Source: Rubrivivax sp. (GTDB taxonomy: Bacteria > Pseudomonadota > Gammaproteobacteria > Burkholderiales > Burkholderiaceae_C). From it: a stretch of 64,000 nt of DNA. Location of the stretch: positions 1 to 64,000 of the forward strand of contig JADJYX010000001.1 of NCBI GenBank assembly GCA_016719535.1, in the 5' to 3' direction. This document shows, piece after piece, positions 20,490 to 33,487 of this stretch. The notes beneath the pieces are model-generated. The model did not search any database. It was given only the letters and a program-made list of their open reading frames with translations, and was not told where the DNA came from. A program made the translations under genes and the position numbers. Numbering within the stretch: position 1 is the stretch's first letter; the number at the start of each line of letters is the position of its first letter.

Positions 20490-21820
20490 AGCAGGCCTTC
20501 GATCACCGGCATGGCCCGCAGCACCAGCTTGACCTTGGCGGCGCCCGGCTTCTCGATGCTGCCGTGCGGTGCCAGCAGCACGTCGGCCTTGACGGCCAGT
20601 GCGCCGCGGATGCGGTCCTCGATGGCCTGCCGGAGCGCCGGCAGCGACAGGTCTGAGGGCTCGTGCCCGGCGCGCTCGACCAGCAGCTTCAGGTTGGCCT
20701 GCGTCGAATGGCCCTCGAAATCGGCGATCAGCCGCACCTGGCCGGAGACGGTGGGGCACATCGCCTCGATCAGATCCTGCACCGCGCTCGGGAACAGGTT
20801 GACGCCGCGCACGATCAGCATGTCGTCGGTGCGGCCGAAGCAGCGGATCTTCGGCTGCCGCCGCCCGCAGGTGCAGCCGGTGCCCGTGACGACGACATGG
20901 TCGCCGCTGCGGAAACGGAACACCGGCGAGGCCTGGCGGTGGATGGCGGTATAGACCAGCTCGCCGGTGGCGCCCTCGGTGAAGGGCCTGACCTGGCCGC
21001 TGTCGGGGTCGATGAGCTCGGTGACGATGAAGTCGGGCGCGGTCATGTGCATGCCGCTCTGTTCGTCGCACTCGGCCCAGTAGATGACGGCGAGGTCGGT
21101 GCCGCCCATCAGCTCGCACAGCGTCGCGCCCCAGGCGTGCTGGATGCGATGGCGAAAGCCCGGGATGCCGCCGCCGGGCTCGCCGCCCACCACCAGCCGG
21201 CGCACGCCGAGCTCGCGCACGTCGCGGCCCCGTTGCGCGCGTGCCGCCTCGGCCAGGTGCAGCAGGAAATTCGGCGTGCCGACGATGGCATCGGGCCGCA
21301 GGTCGAAGGCGGCGGCCAGCAGCCGGTCGACACCACCGTCGGCGCCGATGGGGATGTCGAGCGCGCCCAGGTATTGCAGCGCCTGGAAGATCGGCAGCCC
21401 GCCGACGAAGCCCTTGCTGAGCGAAAAGCCGTGCAGCACGCGGTCGCCGGGGCGGATGCCGCAGGCGAACAGGCTGCGCGCGCTGCTCTCGTGCCACATC
21501 AGCGCATCCTGCCGCGTCAGCGCCACGTAGCTGGGGCTGCCGGTGGTGCCCGAGCTGGCCTGCATCTGGATCACGTCGGACAGCGGCGCCGCCAGGTGCT
21601 CGCCGAAGGGCGGTGCGGCGCGCAGGCTGTCGCGCAGCTCCTGCTTGGTGGTGAAGGGCACGCGCGGCAGGTCGTCGAGCGTGCGCAGCGCATCCGGCGT
21701 CAGCCCGGCGGCGCGGAATTTGCGCTGGTAGAAGGGCGAGTGCGCCCACAGGTAGTCGACCTGCTCGCGCAGCCGCGCCTCCTGCAGCTGGCGCACGGCA
21801 CGCTCGTCGAGCGCCTCCAC
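20486..21820 (-). CDS. Phenylacetate-CoA ligase-like (PaaK family) AMP-forming ligase; 5' end uncertain
   Basis: This protein of at least 444 aa has the PaaK-type P-loop ASSGTTGSPSYVAL, GGEPGGGIPGFRHRI, and a C-terminal ANLKLLVERAG region; PaaK-like enzymes activate an acid to its CoA ester. The first usable start in frame is GTG 21820, without a Shine-Dalgarno. The upstream frame reads LPFLSPVEAL, which looks like the conserved family N-terminus, but has no start codon. The well-placed GAGG and ATG at 21876 are in another frame. A missing base between about 21835 and 21875 would join them. It is the first enzyme gene after TetR and the operator palindrome, so its substrate probably enters the LiuBDE route. 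Confidence 0.85.
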   Translation of the reverse strand: MEALDERAVRQLQEARLREQVDYLWAHSPFYQRKFRAAGLTPDALRTLDDLPRVPFTTKQELRDSLRAAPPFGEHLAAPLSDVIQMQASSGTTGSPSYVALTRQDALMWHESSARSLFACGIRPGDRVLHGFSLSKGFVGGLPIFQALQYLGALDIPIGADGGVDRLLAAAFDLRPDAIVGTPNFLLHLAEAARAQRGRDVRELGVRRLVVGGEPGGGIPGFRHRIQHAWGATLCELMGGTDLAVIYWAECDEQSGMHMTAPDFIVTELIDPDSGQVRPFTEGATGELVYTAIHRQASPVFRFRSGDHVVVTGTGCTCGRRQPKIRCFGRTDDMLIVRGVNLFPSAVQDLIEAMCPTVSGQVRLIADFEGHSTQANLKLLVERAGHEPSDLSLPALRQAIEDRIRGALAVKADVLLAPHGSIEKPGAAKVKLVLRAMPVIEGLL

Positions 21821-21899
21821 CGGCGACAGGAAGGGCAGCCGGCACCGGCGGCGGCGTGGCTGACATCGTTGACCATTCGAAGCCCTCGGCCGATAATTT

Positions 21900-21915
21900 A
21901 CTAACGTTTGTTAGT
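21900..21915. promoter_or_regulatory. Operator palindrome, probable TetR-family binding site
   Basis: ACTAAC-GTTT-GTTAGT is a perfect 6-bp inverted repeat with a 4-nt centre, extended on both sides by A/T-rich flanks (TTT...TTTA) that stand out in this GC-rich DNA. It lies between the TetR gene end (21957) and the ligase gene, about 25 nt upstream of the ATG at 21876. It is well placed to repress the minus-strand ligase-liuB-liuD-liuE operon. The acting regulator is inferred to be the adjacent TetR protein. Confidence 0.7.
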
Positions 21916-21956
21916 TTATGAGCCAGCGACCGGAAATCCAAGCACCGCGACGGCGG

Positions 21957-22631
21957 CTAGCGGGTGCGTCGGCCCGCGGGGCTGGCGGACCGGGTGGGCC
22001 TGGCGGATCTTGCCTTGGCAGCCGGCGCCGCCAGCGCCGGGTCGGCGCCCACGGCGCCGAAGGCCATGCGCGTGTACTGGCGCACCAGCTGCGCCACGCT
22101 CAGCCGCCCGCCGGCGCGGTACCAGGTGCACACGCCGCTGAGCATCGCGATCAGCGCATAGCAGGCCACGCGCAGGTCGCCGGGCGCGAAGGCGCCGGCT
22201 GCCTGCCCGGCGCGCAGGATGTCGCGCAGGCGCTGCTCGTAGGCGTCGCGCCGCGCGACGATGGCCGTGCGGTGTCCGTCGCTCAGGCTGCGCAGCTCGG
22301 CATTGCCGATGAAGACCTGGTCGCGCCGCACCGCGTGATACTCGATGTGGAAGGCCACGAACCGGCGCAGCGCGTCCACCGGGTCGTCGGTGCCGGCCAG
22401 CGCCGCGTCCAGCCCGGCCATCAGCTCGTCCATGGTGTCGGCCAGCAGCATGTGCAGCAGCGATTCCTTGGACTCGATGTGGTTGTAGAACGAGCCTGCC
22501 TTGACGCCGATCTCATCGGCCAGCATGCGCAGGTTCATGCCCTGGAAACCATGCAGCGCGATCAGCCGCGTGGCCGCGCGCTTCATGTCGAGGACCGTCT
22601 GTTCGGTGACCTTGCCGGCGATGCGGGCCAT
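21957..22631 (-). CDS. TetR-family transcriptional regulator of the liu operon
   Basis: This 224-aa protein has an N-terminal TetR HTH at about residues 10-55 (AATRLIALHGFQGMNLRMLA then EIGVKAGSFYNHIESKESLL), a helical ligand domain, and a basic Ala/Arg/Pro tail (ARPTRSASPAGRRTR). It is transcribed in the same direction as the downstream ligase-liu genes and is divergent from liuA across 54 bp, so it can control both directions. The ATG at 22631 follows no strong Shine-Dalgarno. An acyl-CoA effector is likely, by analogy with similar regulators. Confidence 0.9.
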   Translation of the reverse strand: MARIAGKVTEQTVLDMKRAATRLIALHGFQGMNLRMLADEIGVKAGSFYNHIESKESLLHMLLADTMDELMAGLDAALAGTDDPVDALRRFVAFHIEYHAVRRDQVFIGNAELRSLSDGHRTAIVARRDAYEQRLRDILRAGQAAGAFAPGDLRVACYALIAMLSGVCTWYRAGGRLSVAQLVRQYTRMAFGAVGADPALAAPAAKARSARPTRSASPAGRRTR

Positions 22632-22685
22632 GGCCGGGATCGTAGCCCAGGCCCCATCGAATGACCTCAACCGGAGCCCCGGCCC

Positions 22686-23840
22686 ATGATCGAGACCGTG
22701 CACCACCTGGACGACACCACGCGCAGCCTGCGCGATGCGGTGCGCGACTTTGCCCGGGCCGAGATCGCACCGCTTGCCGCGCAGATCGACCGCGCCGATC
22801 ACCTGCCGCGCGCGCTCTGGCGGCAGCTGGGCGAGCTGGGCGTGCTGGGCATCACGGCCGAGCCGGAGCACGGCGGCCTCGGCCTGGGTTATCTGGCGCA
22901 GGTGATCGCGGCCGAGGAGATCAGCCGCGCCTCGGGTTCGGTGGGCATCGCCTACATCGCGCACGCCAACCTGCACGTCAACCAGCTGCGGCTGAACGGC
23001 ACGCCGGCGCAGAAGCAGCGCCACCTGCCGGCGCTGATCCGCGGCGAGCTGGTCGGCGCGCTGGCGATGAGCGAGGCCGGCGCCGGCTCCGACGTGGTCG
23101 GCATGACGCTGCGTGCCGAGCGCCGCGGCGACCACTACGTGCTCGACGGCCACAAGCTGTGGACCACCAACGGCGCCTATGCAGACCGCTACGTCGTCTA
23201 TGCCAAGACCGACCCGGCCGCCGGCAAGGCCGGCATCAGCGCCTTCATCGTCGAGCGCGGGTTCGAGGGCTTCTCGACGGCGCAGCCGATGGACAAGCTG
23301 GGCATGCGCGGCTCGGGCACCTGCGAGCTGGTGTTCAGCGGCTGCAAGGTGCCGGCCGACAACCTGCTGGGCGGGCTTAACCGCGGCGTGCGCGTGCTGA
23401 TGTCGGGGCTGGACTACGAGCGTATCGTCGCTGCCGGCGGCGCGCTCGGCCTGATGCAGGCGGCGCTCGATCTGGCGCTGCCCTATACGCGCGAGCGCCG
23501 GCAGTTCGGCCAGCCGATCGGCGACTTCCAGCTCGTGCAGGCCAGGCTGGCCGACATGTATGCGCGGCTGGCGGCGTCGCGCGCGCTGCTCTACGCCACC
23601 GCCGGGGCTGCCGACCGTGGTGCGCTGCGGCGCGAAGACGCCGCCACCGCGATCCTCTTCGCCGCCGAGGCCGCCACCGCCAATGCGCTCGACGCCATCC
23701 AGCTGCTGGGCGGCAATGGCTACGTCAACGACTGCCCGGCCGGCCGCCTGCTGCGCGACGCCAAGCTCTACGAGATCGGTGCCGGCACCTCGGAGATCCG
23801 GCGCATGCTGATCGGGCGCGAACTGGCCTTGCGCGCCTGA
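22686..23840 (+). CDS. liuA: Acyl-CoA dehydrogenase, isovaleryl-CoA dehydrogenase type
   Basis: This 384-aa FAD enzyme is predicted to oxidise isovaleryl-CoA to 3-methylcrotonyl-CoA. It has the family blocks ALAMSEAGAGSDVVGM (FAD/substrate), KLWTTNGAYAD, and GGNGYVNDCPAGRLLRDAK. Glu245 in SGLDYERIVAAGG occupies the position of the catalytic base of isovaleryl-CoA dehydrogenases; most other acyl-CoA dehydrogenases carry it near the C-terminus. It is divergent from TetR and from the liuBDE operon. The ATG at 22686 has CCGGAG about 10 nt upstream. Confidence 0.92.
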   Translation: MIETVHHLDDTTRSLRDAVRDFARAEIAPLAAQIDRADHLPRALWRQLGELGVLGITAEPEHGGLGLGYLAQVIAAEEISRASGSVGIAYIAHANLHVNQLRLNGTPAQKQRHLPALIRGELVGALAMSEAGAGSDVVGMTLRAERRGDHYVLDGHKLWTTNGAYADRYVVYAKTDPAAGKAGISAFIVERGFEGFSTAQPMDKLGMRGSGTCELVFSGCKVPADNLLGGLNRGVRVLMSGLDYERIVAAGGALGLMQAALDLALPYTRERRQFGQPIGDFQLVQARLADMYARLAASRALLYATAGAADRGALRREDAATAILFAAEAATANALDAIQLLGGNGYVNDCPAGRLLRDAKLYEIGAGTSEIRRMLIGRELALRA

Positions 23841-23912
23841 GCGGAGGCAGCGCGCCGCGCACCTTGCCAACACCTGCCCGAGGGGTCAATATCGCCCGAC
23901 AGCCGGGCTTTG

Positions 23913-23947
23913 GCGCTTCACGCTATACCCGCTGTCTCGTGAAGCGC
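23913..23947 (+). promoter_or_regulatory. Inverted repeat in the leader of the HD-GYP regulator gene
   Basis: GCGCTTCACG (23913-23922) and CGTGAAGCGC (23938-23947) form a perfect 10-bp inverted repeat with a 15-nt centre containing CTATACC. The right arm ends 16 nt before the TTG start at 23964, just ahead of its GGAG. As RNA this is a stable stem that could limit ribosome access; as DNA it could be an operator over a -10-like TATACC. It could also end liuA transcription, although no T run follows. Confidence 0.5.
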
Positions 23948-23963
23948 TGAGCAGGAGTGCGCG

Positions 23964-25076
23964 TTGTCCAAACCCACGGTCCTCGTCGTCGACGACGAAC
24001 CACTGAACGTGGCGGTGCTGTCGGAGCTGTTGTGTCCAGACTACCGCGTGCTGGGCGCCCGCTCCGGGCCGGTCGCGCTCGAGCTGCTCGAGACCGAGCT
24101 GCCCGATCTCATCCTGCTCGACGTCATGATGCCCGGCATGGACGGGCATGCCGTGCTGGCGCAGTTGCGCGCGCGTGCGCGCACCAGCGGTGTGCCGGTG
24201 ATCTTCGTCACCGCGCTGGGCACCGAGGCCGACGAGGAACGCGGCCTGGCGCTGGGCGCCGCCGACTACATCGCCAAGCCCATCAAGCCGGCGGTGGTGC
24301 TGCAGCGCGTGCGCACGCAGCTCGAACTGAAGGTCGCACGCGACCGGCTGCTCGACCAGAACGACTGGCTCGAGCAGGAGGTGCGGCGCCGCATGCGAGA
24401 GATCGAGCTCGCGCAGGACCTGACGCTGTGCGCGCTGGCCGAGCTGGCCGAGACGCGCGACGACGAGACCGGCAACCACATCCTGCGCACCCAGGCCTAT
24501 GTCGAGGCCCTGGGCCGGCACCTGCGCCGGCTGCCCGACTGGGCGGCCGAACTCACCGACACCGGGCTGCTGCGCATCGTCAAGGCCGCACCGATGCACG
24601 ACGTCGGCAAGATCGGCATCCGCGACCACATCCTGCTCAAGCCCGGGCGGCTGACGCCCGAGGAATTCGAGGAGATGAAGTCGCATTCGCGCATCGGCGG
24701 CGACGCGCTGGCGCGCGCGATGCAGCGGGCGATCGCGTTGCACGGGCGGCAGGACGGCAGCGAACTGCCCGAGCCGGTGCAGTTTCTGCAGGTGGCCTGC
24801 ACCATCGCCTATTACCACCACGAGCGCTGGGATGGAACGGGCTACCCGCGCGGGCTCGCCGGCCAGGCCATCCCGCGGCCGGCGCGCCTGATGGCGCTGG
24901 CCGATGTCTACGACGCGCTGACCACGGCGCGCGTGTACAAGGCCGCGTGGTCGCGCGAGGCCACGGCGCGCCACATCGCCGCGCAGTCGGGCTCGCATTT
25001 CGACCCCGACGTGGTGGCCGCCTTCCTGAGCATCCGCGAGGAGTTCGAGGCCATCGCCGACCGCCTGGCCGGTTGA
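23964..25076 (+). CDS. Response regulator with HD-GYP phosphodiesterase output domain
   Basis: This 370-aa protein has a receiver domain (1-120, phospho-acceptor Asp53 in LLDVMMPGMDG, Lys in AKPIKP), a coiled-coil linker (125-155) and an HD-GYP domain (about 160-365) with His212-Asp213 in MHDVGKIGI and GYP at about 293 in DGTGYPRGL. HD-GYP proteins hydrolyse cyclic di-GMP. The start is TTG 23964 with GGAG 7 nt upstream. The kinase gene follows after one nucleotide, so the two form a signalling pair. Confidence 0.93.
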   Translation: MSKPTVLVVDDEPLNVAVLSELLCPDYRVLGARSGPVALELLETELPDLILLDVMMPGMDGHAVLAQLRARARTSGVPVIFVTALGTEADEERGLALGAADYIAKPIKPAVVLQRVRTQLELKVARDRLLDQNDWLEQEVRRRMREIELAQDLTLCALAELAETRDDETGNHILRTQAYVEALGRHLRRLPDWAAELTDTGLLRIVKAAPMHDVGKIGIRDHILLKPGRLTPEEFEEMKSHSRIGGDALARAMQRAIALHGRQDGSELPEPVQFLQVACTIAYYHHERWDGTGYPRGLAGQAIPRPARLMALADVYDALTTARVYKAAWSREATARHIAAQSGSHFDPDVVAAFLSIREEFEAIADRLAG

Positions 25077-25077
25077 C

Positions 25078-29155
<4,078 letters not shown>

Positions 29156-29181
<26 letters not shown>

Positions 29182-29854
29182 CCATCGGCGGCAGCACGGC
29201 CACGCGGCGCACCAGGTCGCGGATGCTCTCGGTGCCGGTCTTGGCGCGGATCGAGCCGATCTGCGTGCGCACGGTGGCCAGGCCCACGCCATGCTGGTCG
29301 GCGACCTCGCGCGGATCCAGGCCCTGGCACAGCGCCTCGAGCACCCGCGTCTCGGCCGGGGTCAGCGCATGGGTGCGCGCAAACCACTGCACCGACAGGC
29401 TTTCGCAGACGCGTTTCTTGCCCAGCAGCAGCAGCGTGGCCTGCGGCGCGCCGGTGGCCAGCGCCCCCAGCGGCACCACCGCCATCGTGAACGGCTGGTG
29501 GCGTTCGCCCAGCGTCACCAGGCGGCGCAGGCCGCGCCGTGCGGCCTGCAGCGCATCGTGCAGCGGCGCCACGTCCTGCGGCAGCCGCGCATGCAGCTCG
29601 CGGCCCTGCAGCTGCAGCGGGTGCGCGCCGTCGAGCTCGGCGCGCGCGGCATGGTTGACATGCAGCACCTGGCTGCCTTCGGACAGCAGCACCATGCCGT
29701 AGTCGATCTCGTCGAGCATCAGCGACAGCCAGCGCGAACCTTGCGACGCGGCCGAGCGGCGCTCGGGGCCGCGGTAGTCGGCATTGGCGGCAGCCATGGC
29801 CACCAGCTGGCGCGGGGCCTGGCCCGCGGGGATGAGCGCATGCAGATCGAACAT
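29156..29854 (-). CDS. LuxR-family transcriptional regulator with PAS-like sensory region
   Basis: This 232-aa protein has a C-terminal GerE-type HTH (about 165-215: HALTPAETRVLEALCQGLDP followed by EVADQHGVGLATVRTQIGSI) behind a PAS-like N-terminal region (YGMVLLSEGSQVLHVNHAAR). There is no receiver domain, so it is not a classical response regulator. GGGAGA lies 6 nt before the ATG at 29854. It is convergent and overlapping with the hybrid kinase, so antisense interference is possible. Its targets are unknown. Confidence 0.88.
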
Positions 29855-30028
29855 CGAAGTCTCCCGAACGGCTGGCGGTACCGGGACGGTGCCGCGTCAC
29901 CATGTGGGCAAGACTAGATGCCGCGCGCATCCCCAGGCGGGTAGTGCTTCGCGCCGCGTCGGTGATCGATTTACATTGACAAGCGCTCGGCACTCGCGCG
30001 TCAAATCGCGCTCGCGCCTTCGCCAGCC

Positions 30029-30053
30029 GTGCGGCCCCTTGCCGGGCCCGCAC
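30029..30053 (-). terminator. Possible hairpin after the Bug-type gene
   Basis: GTGCGG and CCGCAC form a 6-bp stem starting 9 nt beyond the stop of the minus-strand binding-protein gene. There is no T run on the minus strand, so it is at best a weak intrinsic terminator. Confidence 0.3.
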
Positions 30054-30061
30054 GCGCGGGC

Positions 30062-31060
30062 TCAGTCCACCTTCGCGCCCGAGGCCTTGACCACGCGCGC
30101 CCACTTCTTGGTCTCGGCGTCGATGAAGCGCACGAATTCCGCCGGCGGCATGCCGCTGGGGATCGCGCCCTGGGCCTGCAGCCGTTCCTTGAGGGCGGGC
30201 GTGGCGATGGCCCTCGCCGTTTCGACCTGGATGCGCGTGGCGATGTCGGCCGGCGTGCCGGCCGGCGCCAGCAGGCCGAACCAGGAACTGGCCTCGAAGC
30301 CCTTGAGCGTCGGACCGCCGGCTTCGGCGATGGTGGGCAGGTCGGGCAGCGCGGCCGAGCGCTGCGCGCTCGTCACGCCCAGCGCCTTGAGCTTGCCGCT
30401 GCGGATGTGCGGCAGCGCGCTCGGCAGGTTGTCGAACATCACGTCCATGGTGCCGCCCATGAGGTCGATCAGCGCCGGGCCCGAACCGCGGTAGGGGATG
30501 TGGACCATGAAGGTGCCGGTCATGGTCTTGAAGAGCTCGCCGGCGAGGTGGATCGAGGTGCCGTTGCCCGAGCTGGCCATGTTGATGCGGCCGGGGTTGG
30601 CCTTCAGCGCCTTGATGAAGTCGGGCACGCTGTTGACGCCCAGGCGCTGCGCATTCGCCGGGTTCATCACCAGCACGTTGGGCACGCCGGCGACCAGGGT
30701 GATGGGCACGAAGTCCTTCACGTGGTCGTAGGGCATCTTCGGGTAGAGCGAGGCGTTGATGGCGTGCGTGCCCACGGTGCCCATCAGCAGCGTGTGGCCG
30801 TCGCCCGCGGCCTTGGCGACCTCGGCGGCGCCGTTGTTGCCGCCGGCGCCGGGCTTGTTGTCGACCACGAAGGGCTGGCCGAAGGCCTTCTGCAGTTCGG
30901 GCGCGAGCGCACGCGCCAGGATGTCGGTGGTGCCGCCGGCGGCAAAGGGCACGACGATGCGCACCGGCCTGGCCGGCCAGGCGCCCTGGGCACGGGCGGC
31001 CAGGGGCAGGGCGGCCAGGGCGGCAGCGGCGGTGGTGAACTGGCGGCGGGTCGGCTGCAT
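30062..31060 (-). CDS. Bug-family (tripartite tricarboxylate transporter) substrate-binding protein
   Basis: This 332-aa protein starts at the ATG at 31060 with AGGAGA 8 nt upstream. The N-terminus MQPTRRQFTTAAAALAALP is a Tat-like or Sec signal with twin arginines. Bug-family blocks are visible: RIVVPFAAGGTTDILARALA, KPGAGGNNGAAEVAKA, and INMASSGNGTSIHLAGE. Such proteins bind carboxylates in the periplasm. No TctA/TctB membrane genes are near, which is common for orphan Bug proteins in this group. Confidence 0.92.
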   Translation of the reverse strand: MQPTRRQFTTAAAALAALPLAARAQGAWPARPVRIVVPFAAGGTTDILARALAPELQKAFGQPFVVDNKPGAGGNNGAAEVAKAAGDGHTLLMGTVGTHAINASLYPKMPYDHVKDFVPITLVAGVPNVLVMNPANAQRLGVNSVPDFIKALKANPGRINMASSGNGTSIHLAGELFKTMTGTFMVHIPYRGSGPALIDLMGGTMDVMFDNLPSALPHIRSGKLKALGVTSAQRSAALPDLPTIAEAGGPTLKGFEASSWFGLLAPAGTPADIATRIQVETARAIATPALKERLQAQGAIPSGMPPAEFVRFIDAETKKWARVVKASGAKVD

Positions 31061-31159
31061 GGGGGTCGATCTCCTGGGCAAGGGTGGGATGTGGTCGAGG
31101 GCCGGGAGTGTGCCCCATACCGGCGCCGGTACCGGCGCAGCCGGCAGCAGACCCCGCCG

Positions 31160-33427
31160 CTACAGCTTGAGTTCCAGCCGCAGCTGCCAGTTGACGTGCG
31201 TCGGCGTGGCCGACAGCGCCTGCGTGCGCAGGCGGCCCTGGTCGACGGCGCTGGCGCTGCGGTAGTCGTCGGGCGCCAGGTTGGACGCCAGCAGGCGCAG
31301 CTGCAGCGCGGGGTCGAAGACCCACAACGCATAGGCGTCGAACTGGCGCTTGCGCCCGGCCTCGCGCGCCTGCGTGTCCGACACCTGGGTGCGGTAGCCG
31401 GGCGTCAGGTTGAGGCTGCCGCCCAGCGTCAGCGGCGTGCCGCGGAAGCGGTGGTCGGCACCGAGGTTGAGCACGGCCCGGGGTTGCTCGTCGAGCCGGT
31501 TGTCGGGGCCGGGCACCGCCGCCACGCGCGAGCGGAACAGGCTCAGGTTGTTGCGCAGTTCCACCGGCGGCGCGCCGTCGATCAGCTGGTCGAGCCGGAA
31601 CTTGGCCTCCAGCTCGATGCCCTGCGTCAGCGCGCGGCCCAGGTTCTTGGGCCGCGACACCCAGCGCGGCAGCGGGCTCCAGCTCACCACCTCCAGTTCG
31701 GTGGTGCTGCGGATGTAGTCCCTGATGCGGCGGTGGAAGAGGTTGGCGCTGAGCACCCCGCCTTGCGGCAGGTAGCGCTCGAACGCGAGGTCGATGCCGG
31801 TGGCCAGCTCGGGGTTCAGGTCGGGGTTGCCGGCGCGGTCGGGCTGGGTCGCGGTATTGGCGCCGGCCGCCGGCCAGCGGCTGGCGAGCACCGGCCTGGC
31901 CACCAGGTTCTGCAGCGTCGGTGCCTTGTAGCTGCGCGTCAGGCTCAGGCGCACCTGGTCGCGCGACTTCGGGTCGGGCTTCCACACCGCGTGCAGCAGC
32001 GGCGTCAGCACGCTGCTGCGGTTGTCGGGCTGGTTGCCGTCGCCGTGGTCGCCGCGTGTGCGGATCGATTCCCAGCGCAGGCCGGCGTGCGCCGCCCAGT
32101 TCGGGTCGAGCGCCCATTCGTCCTGCGCATACAGCGCCAGCCGCAGGCTCGACGCCGCCAGGTCGCCTTCGAAGTCAGCCAGCGGGTCGCTGTTGTCCTG
32201 CTCGGTCGTGCGCAGCTCGCTGCGCGTCAGCCGCTCGGCCTCGGCGCCGGCCACCAGGTTGTGGTCGCCGGGCAGCAGTTTCGACACCTTGGTGGTCAGC
32301 AGCGCGCTGCGGTCGCGCGTGCGGCTGGTATCGCGCACGGTGCGCAGCAGGGTATCGGCGGCGTCGAATTCCTGGCGCAGGCCGCTGGAGCGGCCGCGCG
32401 CCTCGTGCGTGCCGCCGTTGAGCTCCAGCCGCAGGCCGTCGACCAGCGTCTGCCGCCACTGCAGGTTGAGGCGGCCGAGCGTGAAGCGGCTGTCGCCCGC
32501 GACATCGGCCTGCGCGTACAGCGGCGGCGTGGCGCCGATCGTCTGCCCCAGCTGCTGCCGCTGGCGGTTGTCGCCCTGGCTGTGGAAGAGCACCGGCATC
32601 AGCGTCAGCGAGCCCGTTTCGCCCAGGCGCCACTGCAGGCGCGAACTGGCGTTGAGGCCGCGGCGCCGGCCCAGGCCCTGGTGGGTCTCGAGCTGCTCGC
32701 GCAGCAGCGCGCCGTCGTCGAGGTCGGTCACGGTGGTGACGGTGCGGCCCTCGCTCGGGCGCCGGCCGCTGAAGGCCGATGCCGAGAAGGTGTAGGTGAG
32801 GTCGCCGACGCTGTCGTTGCGCGTCCACGAGGCATTGCCCGACAGCTGCCCGGCCTCCTGCATCAGGCCCAGCCGCAGGTCGTTGATGCGGCGCTTGAAA
32901 CCTTCGCGCGTGATGATGTTGATGGTGCCGCCGATGGCACGCGCGCCGGTCTCGGCGGTGGGCGCGCGCAGGATCTCGATGCGCTCGATCTGCTCGGGCG
33001 TCAGCGATTCCAGGCTGAAGCCCGGCGGCACGCGCTGGCCGTCGATCAGCAGCTGTGTATAGCCGCCGCCCAGGCCGCGCATGCGCGGGCGGCCGCCGCG
33101 CCCGGGTGCGCCCGGCATGGTGACGCCGGGCAGGCGCTTGAGCACCTCGCCCACGGTGCTGTCGCCGAAGCGCTCGATCTCCTCGCGGCCGATGACGATC
33201 TTGGCGGCGGTGGCCTGGCGGCGCTGTTCGGTGTCGCTGTGCCGGGTGGCGCGCACCTCGACCTGCTGCGTCGGCGGGGCCGAGGCCGCACCCGCGGGCG
33301 GCGCGGCGGCCTGCTGTGCCATCGCCAGCGGCGCGGCCAGCGCCAGCAGCGTCAGCGCGGCAGTTGCCGGGGTTCTTCGGGGGTCGGCCGCGGGCCGTTG
33401 GGGTGGAAGCAGGCGGAGCGGGTGCAC
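31160..33427 (-). CDS. TonB-dependent outer-membrane receptor
   Basis: This 755-aa protein has a Sec signal peptide at about 20-37 and a TonB-box-like stretch (QQVEVRATR) before the plug (70-180: FGDSTVGEVLKRLPGVTMPG, MRGLGGGYTQLLIDGQR). A long beta-barrel follows, with the LTRSYKAPTLQNL and NPDLNPELATGIDLA blocks usual for siderophore or substrate receptors. It ends LRLELKL rather than in an aromatic residue. The start is GTG 33427. No FecI/FecR pair is beside it. The substrate is unknown; the nearby peptide ABC system may serve as the inner-membrane partner. Confidence 0.9.
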   Translation of the reverse strand: MHPLRLLPPQRPAADPRRTPATAALTLLALAAPLAMAQQAAAPPAGAASAPPTQQVEVRATRHSDTEQRRQATAAKIVIGREEIERFGDSTVGEVLKRLPGVTMPGAPGRGGRPRMRGLGGGYTQLLIDGQRVPPGFSLESLTPEQIERIEILRAPTAETGARAIGGTINIITREGFKRRINDLRLGLMQEAGQLSGNASWTRNDSVGDLTYTFSASAFSGRRPSEGRTVTTVTDLDDGALLREQLETHQGLGRRRGLNASSRLQWRLGETGSLTLMPVLFHSQGDNRQRQQLGQTIGATPPLYAQADVAGDSRFTLGRLNLQWRQTLVDGLRLELNGGTHEARGRSSGLRQEFDAADTLLRTVRDTSRTRDRSALLTTKVSKLLPGDHNLVAGAEAERLTRSELRTTEQDNSDPLADFEGDLAASSLRLALYAQDEWALDPNWAAHAGLRWESIRTRGDHGDGNQPDNRSSVLTPLLHAVWKPDPKSRDQVRLSLTRSYKAPTLQNLVARPVLASRWPAAGANTATQPDRAGNPDLNPELATGIDLAFERYLPQGGVLSANLFHRRIRDYIRSTTELEVVSWSPLPRWVSRPKNLGRALTQGIELEAKFRLDQLIDGAPPVELRNNLSLFRSRVAAVPGPDNRLDEQPRAVLNLGADHRFRGTPLTLGGSLNLTPGYRTQVSDTQAREAGRKRQFDAYALWVFDPALQLRLLASNLAPDDYRSASAVDQGRLRTQALSATPTHVNWQLRLELKL

Positions 33428-33487
33428 GGCGCGGGATTGTGTCCGCCGGCGCGCGGCCGCACCGGTGGTTTGCCTTTCTTCACACGC

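Noticed and set aside
18903..21941. A 1012-aa reading that joins liuB to the upstream region
   Set aside because: The upstream part is the ligase gene read in a wrong frame; GTG 20489 overlapping the ligase stop is the natural liuB start.
29976..29981. TTGACA as a -35 box on the plus strand
   Set aside because: No -10 partner at normal spacing and no plus-strand gene follows.
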